Part shown: piece by piece, positions 58,075 to 64,000 of the stretch
Position numbering within the stretch: position 1 is the stretch's first letter
Layout of the letters: each line of letters starts with the position of its first letter
NCBI GenBank assembly: GCA_938002955.1
Contig: CALLAA010000050.1
Location: forward strand, 1 to 64,000
Direction of reading: 5' to 3'
DNA length: 64,000 bases
Origin: an uncultured Acidimicrobiales bacterium
GTDB taxonomy: Bacteria > Actinomycetota > Acidimicrobiia > Acidimicrobiales > SHLQ01
Made by a program: the position numbers and the translations under genes
Notes under the pieces: generated by a model
Database searches by the model: none
The model's input: the letters and a program-made list of their open reading frames with translations, nothing else
What the model was told of the DNA's origin: nothing

Positions 58075-60836
58075 CCGCTAGTCGAGCCGCAATCGCGGCA
58101 GGCATAGCAGCTTCCCGCACGAACCATCTGCGTGCCGCACTGGCCGCAAAAAGGAGCGTCAGAAATCGATGACTCACTCGCAGCAGGCGCTGGAGCTGGT
58201 GTTGTCGACGGCGGGTCGCTCGGAACGTCGAGGCCCTGGATCGAGGGGGTGACCGCTTCATCGAGACCGGGAAGCGTTGGCTGGCTGCGCTCACCGGTGG
58301 TCAAGATATTGCGGGCCTGACGTTCCTCGAGGCCCATGTACTCCACGGCGAGCCGACGGAACAGATAGTCCATCAAACTCGACGCAATGCGCAGATCGGC
58401 ATCGTCGGTCATACCAGCAGGCTCAAAGCGCATGCCAACAAAGGCATCGACGAAGGCGCTGAGCGGAACCCCGTACTGCAGACCATGGCTGACGGAGATG
58501 GCGAACGCATCCATGATCCCGGCGAGCGTGGAGCCCTGCTTGGATACCCGAATGAAAAGTTCGCCAGGGCGGCCATCGGCGTATTCGCCAACGGTCACGA
58601 ATCCCTTGCAGTCGGCGACCCGGAATTCGAAGGTCCGTGAGGCTCGAGACCTCGGCAGCTTCTCTCGGCTCGGCTGCGCAGTTGCGGCGACCACGGAATC
58701 GGCGATCGCCGCTGGTGACTCGGTATCGTCGCTCTCCGACGACTTTGCGGTGAGCGGCTGGCCAACCTTGCAGTTGTCACGGTAGAGCGCCACCGCTTTC
58801 AGTCCGAGCTTCCAGCTCTCGACCATGATCTCTTCGAACTCTTCGACGGTCGTTGACTCGGGGGTGTTCACGGTCTTGCTGATCGCACCCGAGAGGAATG
58901 GCTGCACGGCAGCCATCATCTTGATATGTCCACCCGGTGCAATCACGTTGTCGCCCATCGAGCAGGCAAAGACAGCAACATGCTCATCGGCGAGGCCTGG
59001 CGCCCCGAGAACCGAGCCGGTCTCCGCAATGTGTTCGATGATGCCCTCGACGGCATCTGGTGTGTAGCCGAGCTGGCTGAGCGCCCGACCTACACCCTGG
59101 TTCACGATCTGCATCGTTCCGCCACCGACGAGCTTCTTCATCTTCACCAGACCGAGATCTGGCTCGATGCCGGTGGTGTCACAGTCCATAAGGAAGCTGA
59201 TCGTTCCCGTCGGCGCTAAGACGGTCGCCTGTGCGTTTCGCACACCATGTTCGGCCGCTCGCACGCAGGTGTCATCCCAGGCGGCCTGAGCGGCTTGCAG
59301 AAGCTCCTCGGGGACGAGCGAGGCATCGATCTCACCAACGGCTGCGGTGTGCATACCAAGGACACGCTGGACGTTGTGGGCATCGGCTTCGTACCCATCG
59401 AACGGACCCACACGTGCGGCCATTCGTGCGGACATGTTGTAGGCCGAGCCGCCCATGAGCGCAGTGACAGCAGCGGCGATTGCGCGGCCACGATCGGAGT
59501 CATATGGAGCGCCAACGGCCATGAGCAACGCGCCGAGGTTTGCATAGCCCAACCCGAGCTGACGGAACTTGCGGGTGTTCTCGGCAATCTTGTCCGTTGG
59601 ATAATCGGCGGGACCGACGATGATTTCTTGGGCGGCAAACACCAGCTCGGCGGCGGCCACGAACTCGTCGGTTTCAAAGAGCGAGCCGGTCTCTTCGGGA
59701 CGATGGAAGGCGAGCAGGTTCAGGCTTGCGAGGTTGCAGGCGCTGTTGTCGACGTGCATGTACTCAGAACACGGGTTGCTGCCGTTGATTCGGCCTGCAT
59801 TTGGGGTGGTGTGCCACCGGTTGATCGTGGTGTCGTACTGCACGCCCGGGTCAGCACATTCCCACGCCGCCTTTGCGATGTCACGAAGCAGCTCCCGGGC
59901 AGGGACTGTTCGCATGACCTCACCCGTGGTGACCGACCGAAGGTGCCAGTCCGCACCGGTCTCGACGGCGGCCATGAACTCGTCGGTGACCCGAACCGAG
60001 TTGTTCGCATTCTGGTATTGGATGGAGAAGGAATCGGCGCCGTCGAGATCCATATCGAATCCGGCGTCACGCAGGGCGCGAGCCTTTTGCTCCTCCTTGG
60101 CCTTGCACCACACGAACTCTTGAACGTCGGGATGGTCGATGTCGAGCATGACCATCTTCGCTGCCCGTCGGGTCTTGCCACCGCTCTTGATCGTTCCCGC
60201 AGACGCATCGGCTCCACGCATGAAGCTCACCGGCCCCGATGCGGTACCTCCGCCGTTCAGCGTTTCGACCGACGAGCGGATTCTCGACAGGTTGACGCCG
60301 GCGCCCGAGCCGCCCTTGAAGATCATGCCCTCTTCGGCATACCAATTGAGGATTGACTCCATGTCGTCGTCAACCGACAAGATGAAACATGCCGACGCCT
60401 GCTGCGGCACGTCAGCCACACCGATGTTGAACCACACCGGGCTATTGAACGCCATCCGCTGAGAGACGATCAGGTATTTGAGCTCGGCGTTGAACGTTTC
60501 GGCCTCGGCCTCGTCGGCGAAGTAGCCGCCATCGCGTCCCCACGCAGTAATCGTGTCGACGACGCGATCGGCGACCTGGCGAAGCGAGGTCTCGCGCTCG
60601 GCGGTTCCCGGGGTTCCTCGGAAATACTTCTGGGCCAGGATGTTGACCGCGTTCATCGACCAGCTGGTCGGCACCTCGATATCGAGCTGCTCAAAGGCAA
60701 CCGAGCCGTCACGCCAGTCATGAATACGAGCGTCGCGTCGTTCCCAATCGAACATGTCGTACACGTCGATTCCGGGCGAGGTATGCACTCGCCGAAAGCC
60801 GAGAGCTGCGCCGAGAGGATGCGATGCGAGCGACAT
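58065..60836 (-). CDS. nrdJ: adenosylcobalamin-dependent ribonucleoside-diphosphate reductase
   Basis: FNSPVWFNIG, ACFILSVDDDMESI, GSGAGVNLSRIRSS, NPCSEYMHVDNSACNLASLNL, LAPTGTISFLMDCDTTGIEPD; C-term CGQCGTQMVRAGSCYACRDCG; start set at MSLASHP with AAGGAA upstream. Confidence 0.95.
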   Translation of the reverse strand: MSLASHPLGAALGFRRVHTSPGIDVYDMFDWERRDARIHDWRDGSVAFEQLDIEVPTSWSMNAVNILAQKYFRGTPGTAERETSLRQVADRVVDTITAWGRDGGYFADEAEAETFNAELKYLIVSQRMAFNSPVWFNIGVADVPQQASACFILSVDDDMESILNWYAEEGMIFKGGSGAGVNLSRIRSSVETLNGGGTASGPVSFMRGADASAGTIKSGGKTRRAAKMVMLDIDHPDVQEFVWCKAKEEQKARALRDAGFDMDLDGADSFSIQYQNANNSVRVTDEFMAAVETGADWHLRSVTTGEVMRTVPARELLRDIAKAAWECADPGVQYDTTINRWHTTPNAGRINGSNPCSEYMHVDNSACNLASLNLLAFHRPEETGSLFETDEFVAAAELVFAAQEIIVGPADYPTDKIAENTRKFRQLGLGYANLGALLMAVGAPYDSDRGRAIAAAVTALMGGSAYNMSARMAARVGPFDGYEADAHNVQRVLGMHTAAVGEIDASLVPEELLQAAQAAWDDTCVRAAEHGVRNAQATVLAPTGTISFLMDCDTTGIEPDLGLVKMKKLVGGGTMQIVNQGVGRALSQLGYTPDAVEGIIEHIAETGSVLGAPGLADEHVAVFACSMGDNVIAPGGHIKMMAAVQPFLSGAISKTVNTPESTTVEEFEEIMVESWKLGLKAVALYRDNCKVGQPLTAKSSESDDTESPAAIADSVVAATAQPSREKLPRSRASRTFEFRVADCKGFVTVGEYADGRPGELFIRVSKQGSTLAGIMDAFAISVSHGLQYGVPLSAFVDAFVGMRFEPAGMTDDADLRIASSLMDYLFRRLAVEYMGLEERQARNILTTGERSQPTLPGLDEAVTPSIQGLDVPSDPPSTTPAPAPAASESSISDAPFCGQCGTQMVRAGSCYACRDCGSTSGCS

Positions 60837-61180
60837 AATGTTCCTTGCTGAGACCATCGGTCTCGCCGGTTCTGCATGGAGGCTGTACCTCCAGAGAACG
60901 AATGATTCGGGTATTTGTCAACGATTTCGACCAGCGGATTGTTCCCTGGACGCGTTGGCAGCCGGCGCAGGGTCCCCTGGGGTCAAGTTCCCACGTGAGT
61001 GGTCCCTCCAGCGTGCCTAGGTTCCCTACTCCGGCTGCGGACATCACGATACGGACGCATGCCTGTGGGCGAAAAGAGGACGAGCTGTGAATATCTATGT
61101 GGATTTCGGCCGAGTTGTCCACATCTAGCGAGGTAGTGCGGTCCGTGCGTGCGCCGCGACCGTCGATATCGTTGCGGCGT

Positions 61181-61921
61181 ATGGACCAACTGTTCCCCAC
61201 CCCTGTGGACGACGTCGATACGACCGCGGTGTATGCAGGCGATGACCGGACGGCTACCGGCGACCGTCCCTGGGTTATGGCCAATATGATCTCGTCGGTC
61301 GATGGCGCAGTTGCCATCGATGGAGTTTCGGGCGGGCTTGGCGGACCCGGCGACAAAGCGGCATTTCGCGCAATACGGGCCGTCGCCGACGTGATCGTGG
61401 CCGCGTCTGGAACGGTGATTGCAGAGAACTACCGGCGTCCGCAGACGCCGCCTGACATCCAGGAGATGCGGGTAGCGAGGGGTCAGTCCCCGCTTCCCCG
61501 CATCGCCATCGTGAGCGGCTCGCTCAACATCGCTCCAGATCATCGGGTTTTCGACCCCGAAGCACCGCCGTTGGTGATCACCCATGCCCAATCACCGGCT
61601 GATCGTCGCCGCATGCTCGGCGATGTGGCCGACATCATCGTCGCCGGAGACGGGAGCGTCGACTTCGCCGACGCTCTACAACAGCTCAAGGCGCTCGGTG
61701 CCGACACGGTGCTCGTCGAGGGCGGCCCCACGCTCAACGCCGCATTCGTTGGCGAAGACTTGATCGATGAGTTCTGTCTGTCGTTCTCGCCGTTGCTGGT
61801 CGGTGGCAGCGGACCCCGGGTCGTGGGCTCCACCCACAGCCACGATCCACGACCGCTGCACCTCGACCGGACTCTGCACGAGGACGGATTTCTGTTCCAC
61901 CGGTACCTTCGACAGCGGTAG
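61181..61921 (+). CDS. RibD C-terminal-domain (pyrimidine reductase / DHFR-like) protein
   Basis: PWVMANMISSVDGAVAIDGVSGGLGGPGDKAAFRAIRAVADVIVAASGTV; VLVEGGPTLNAAFV. Confidence 0.86.
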   Translation: MDQLFPTPVDDVDTTAVYAGDDRTATGDRPWVMANMISSVDGAVAIDGVSGGLGGPGDKAAFRAIRAVADVIVAASGTVIAENYRRPQTPPDIQEMRVARGQSPLPRIAIVSGSLNIAPDHRVFDPEAPPLVITHAQSPADRRRMLGDVADIIVAGDGSVDFADALQQLKALGADTVLVEGGPTLNAAFVGEDLIDEFCLSFSPLLVGGSGPRVVGSTHSHDPRPLHLDRTLHEDGFLFHRYLRQR

Positions 61922-62023
61922 CGGCAACATCATCGTGTGACACCGACGCGTCGACCCACGACGCGTACCGCTTCCATACACGGTGAACCGTGCCGTGCGT
62001 TCGTGAACGAGAGGTGGCCATCG

Positions 62024-62539
62024 TTACCCGCGGATGGTGGCGTGGTCGATGATGATGCGCTGGCCAATGTCGAGTTGTGCGCCTCCGGTGAGCGCCTTGA
62101 GCGAATCGACGATGGGGCGAATGTCCTCGCCCGGACGAGCAACCTCGGTCGCGATCGCCCACAGCGTGTCCCCTGGCTGCACGATGTACACCTCGATGGT
62201 GTCGTCGACGAGCTGTGACTGATCGGACACGGGCTCGACCGGGCCGTTTGCGGCGGCGTCTCCGCCGAAGCCAACGAGCGCACCAATAATCGCGAGGGCC
62301 AGAACCGCTGCGACGACCAGGTTGATCACCGGGCCATCGGTGCGGGCGTCGTGTTGGCTGTTCGTTCGAGCCGAACGTTGCGGGTCGTGTGACGCCGTAT
62401 GTGGCTGTCCTGTACGTGACTGTCCTGTACGTGGCTGTGCCGTATGTGACTGTGCTGTACGTGACCGTGCTGTACGTGACTGTGCTGTATGTGGCAGTGA
62501 TGTGGCGTGGCGAGGCTGAAGTGCGTGGGTCATGGTCAT
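62024..62539 (-). CDS. membrane-anchored LysM-domain protein with 5-aa tandem repeats
   Basis: TM LVVAAVLALAIIGALVGFG; LysM-like VYIVQPGDTLWAIATEVARPGEDIRPIVDSL; repeats PHTAQ/SRTAR/SRTAQ/SHTAQ/PRTGQ/SRTGQ. Confidence 0.75.
   Translation of the reverse strand: MTMTHALQPRHATSLPHTAQSRTARSRTAQSHTAQPRTGQSRTGQPHTASHDPQRSARTNSQHDARTDGPVINLVVAAVLALAIIGALVGFGGDAAANGPVEPVSDQSQLVDDTIEVYIVQPGDTLWAIATEVARPGEDIRPIVDSLKALTGGAQLDIGQRIIIDHATIRG
62397..62512 (-). repeat. 15-bp tandem repeat array (about 7 degenerate copies) inside the LysM gene
   Basis: + strand units such as TGTCCTGTACGTGAC, TGTCCTGTACGTGGC, TGTGCCGTATGTGAC, TGTGCTGTACGTGAC, CGTGCTGTACGTGAC, TGTGCTGTATGTGGC. Confidence 0.88.
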
Positions 62540-62745
62540 CAGTATTCTCCTGGGGTGTGACACTGTCCCCGAAACCGTTGAAATCACGGCACTTTCGGGA
62601 CAATTCCGTCGGACCTGGCTCCACCCAACTCCAGCTCCTCCCCCGACGCATGATGCGTGAAGCGAAGAAATCCTGGAGGTCCTTGACCGGGTACGGTTGT
62701 TCGGCGAACATGTGTTTGGCGAACTTCCGTTCCCTATGTATAGTA

Positions 62746-62788
62746 CGAACAGTTGTACGATGCAACGCCGTTATCGAAAGTTTGTTCG
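62746..62788. promoter_or_regulatory. two candidate LexA (SOS) boxes upstream of lexA
   Basis: CGAACAGTTGTACG (62746-62759) and CGAAAGTTTGTTCG (62775-62788), each close to the actinobacterial CGAACRNRYGTTCG consensus. Confidence 0.65.
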
Positions 62789-62837
62789 ATCATCTATGGC
62801 GGGGTCTCGAACACGTATCCACTACCGAAAGATCACC

Positions 62838-63470
62838 ATGACTGGCACCAATCTGACCGATCGCCAACAGTCGATTCTCGACTACATCGACTCCCAGAAC
62901 CGCGAGCGCGGCTACCCACCGAGTGTCCGCGAGATCGGCACTGCTGTCGGCCTCACGTCCCCATCGACGGTGCATAGCCACCTCAACACGCTGCAAAAGC
63001 TCGGATACCTGCGGCGCGACCCGTCAAAGCCTCGTGCCATCGAAGTTCGTTACGATCCGAACTCAGGCGCGGTCATGGAACGCTCTGCGGTCACCCACGT
63101 ACCTCTCGTTGGCGACGTCGCTGCCGGAACCGATGTTCTCGCCCATGAGAACGTCGAAGAACTCATGCCGTTGCCAACCGAATTCACCGGCGAGGGCGAG
63201 CTCTACATGCTTCGTGTTCGGGGCGAATCGATGATCAACGCTGGCATTCACGATGGCGACTTCGTCGTCGTATGCCGACAGGACACCGCCCAGAACGGCG
63301 AGATTGTTATCGCCGGAATCCCTGGCGAAGAAGCGACCGTCAAGACCTACACCGCATCTGGATCTACCGTCACGCTACTCCCAGCCAACGACAGCCTCGA
63401 GCCTATGGTGTTTGCCGCCGACGAAGTTCAGGTCTTTGGCAAGGTCGTCACCGTCCTACGCCGGTACTAA
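62838..63470 (+). CDS. lexA: LexA repressor
   Basis: LTDRQQSILDYIDSQNRERGYPPSVREIGTAVGLTSPSTVHSHLNTLQKLGYLRRDPSKPRAIEV; LMPLPTEF; RVRGESMINAGIHDGDFVVV. Confidence 0.97.
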   Translation: MTGTNLTDRQQSILDYIDSQNRERGYPPSVREIGTAVGLTSPSTVHSHLNTLQKLGYLRRDPSKPRAIEVRYDPNSGAVMERSAVTHVPLVGDVAAGTDVLAHENVEELMPLPTEFTGEGELYMLRVRGESMINAGIHDGDFVVVCRQDTAQNGEIVIAGIPGEEATVKTYTASGSTVTLLPANDSLEPMVFAADEVQVFGKVVTVLRRY

Positions 63471-63558
63471 CACGAGTTGGTCTTCGGCGTGCGCGGCGCG
63501 CAAGCCAACGCCGGGCGCACACGCAGCTCCGCGCGAGATGTCAGACCGAGGTCAGCGG

Positions 63559-64000
63559 TCAGACACCATTTGTAAGGAGCTCCTCGAGCGCCTGATACGT
63601 CATCACCAGGGGCACCTCATTGAGGTGCTCCTGTTGCGTGTGGGCCAACGTTGGCTCACCGGGGCCAAAGTTCACGGCCGGGATGCCCTGTTCGGCAAAG
63701 AAGGCAACGTCGGTCCAGCCGAGCTTGGCCCGAACCAAGATGTCGTTGCGGCCAATGAACGATGCCATGAGTGGATGACGCAGATCGGGCATTGCGGCCG
63801 GGCTCATGTCGGTCAGTTCGAATGTGTCCCCGTCACGCATGTAGGGCTCGACGATCGACCGAACAAACGATTCGGCTTCGTGTGGCGAACGGTCGGGGGC
63901 AAAGCGATGGTTCACGGTGACGGTGACCGCGTCGGGCACCACGTTGCCGGCAACACCACCCTCGATAAACACTGCTTGCATTGCTTCGCGGAACTCACAA
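63559..64000 (-). CDS. M20 peptidase, succinyl-diaminopimelate desuccinylase-like (5' part runs off window)
   Basis: QAVFIEGGVAGNVVPDAVTVTVNHRFAPDRSPHEAE...LGWTDVAFFAEQGIPAVNFGPGEPTLAHTQQEH. Confidence 0.85.
   Translation of the reverse strand, partial: CEFREAMQAVFIEGGVAGNVVPDAVTVTVNHRFAPDRSPHEAESFVRSIVEPYMRDGDTFELTDMSPAAMPDLRHPLMASFIGRNDILVRAKLGWTDVAFFAEQGIPAVNFGPGEPTLAHTQQEHLNEVPLVMTYQALEELLTNGV

Noticed and set aside
60858-61180. Cobalamin riboswitch upstream of nrdJ
   Set aside because: No recognisable B12 box by eye; only simple hairpins seen, so not called.

Overview
The window is a GC-rich, densely packed actinobacterial chromosome segment, possibly Acidimicrobiia-like (inferred from gene content only). 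Most of it is housekeeping: polA; a P1 peptidase; an ANTAR response regulator; tRNA-Leu(CAA); a fabD-fabH-fabG-acpP-fabF cluster; yebC-pdxT-pdxS; a pimA-patA-pgsA phosphatidylinositol-mannoside block; a HIT protein and thrS; mshC; inhA/fabI; two CNNM/CBS proteins; tRNA-Val(CAC); murF and ddl; a TPM-domain protein; an acyltransferase-3/SGNH protein; a TetR-controlled reductase-HAD/LarA-like/PlsC cassette; a BTAD/SARP-like regulator; aconitase; citrate synthase; tdk; nrdJ; lexA; and a dapE-like fragment. The standout is at 18500-19045 (minus). The ORF track splits this gene in two, but the two ORFs are in the same frame and are interrupted only by two UGA codons. These fall exactly at the two cysteine positions of a DsbE/DsbF/MPT53-like thioredoxin motif (WFWAPW-UGA-P-F-UGA-RREAP). 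Directly after the second UGA lies a perfect 7-bp hairpin with a GGUC loop, at bacterial SECIS spacing. I read this as a secreted lipoprotein-type thioredoxin selenoprotein with a UxxU active site. Other notable items: a long imperfect inverted repeat in the gene-free gap at 44484-44576, an M48-like protein lacking HExxH, a FabD with a lipoyl/biotinyl-like C-terminal module, a SARP-like regulator with a degenerate P-loop next to a putative 37-aa peptide, and several repeats and operators. No CRISPR array, rRNA, transposase or prophage was recognised.
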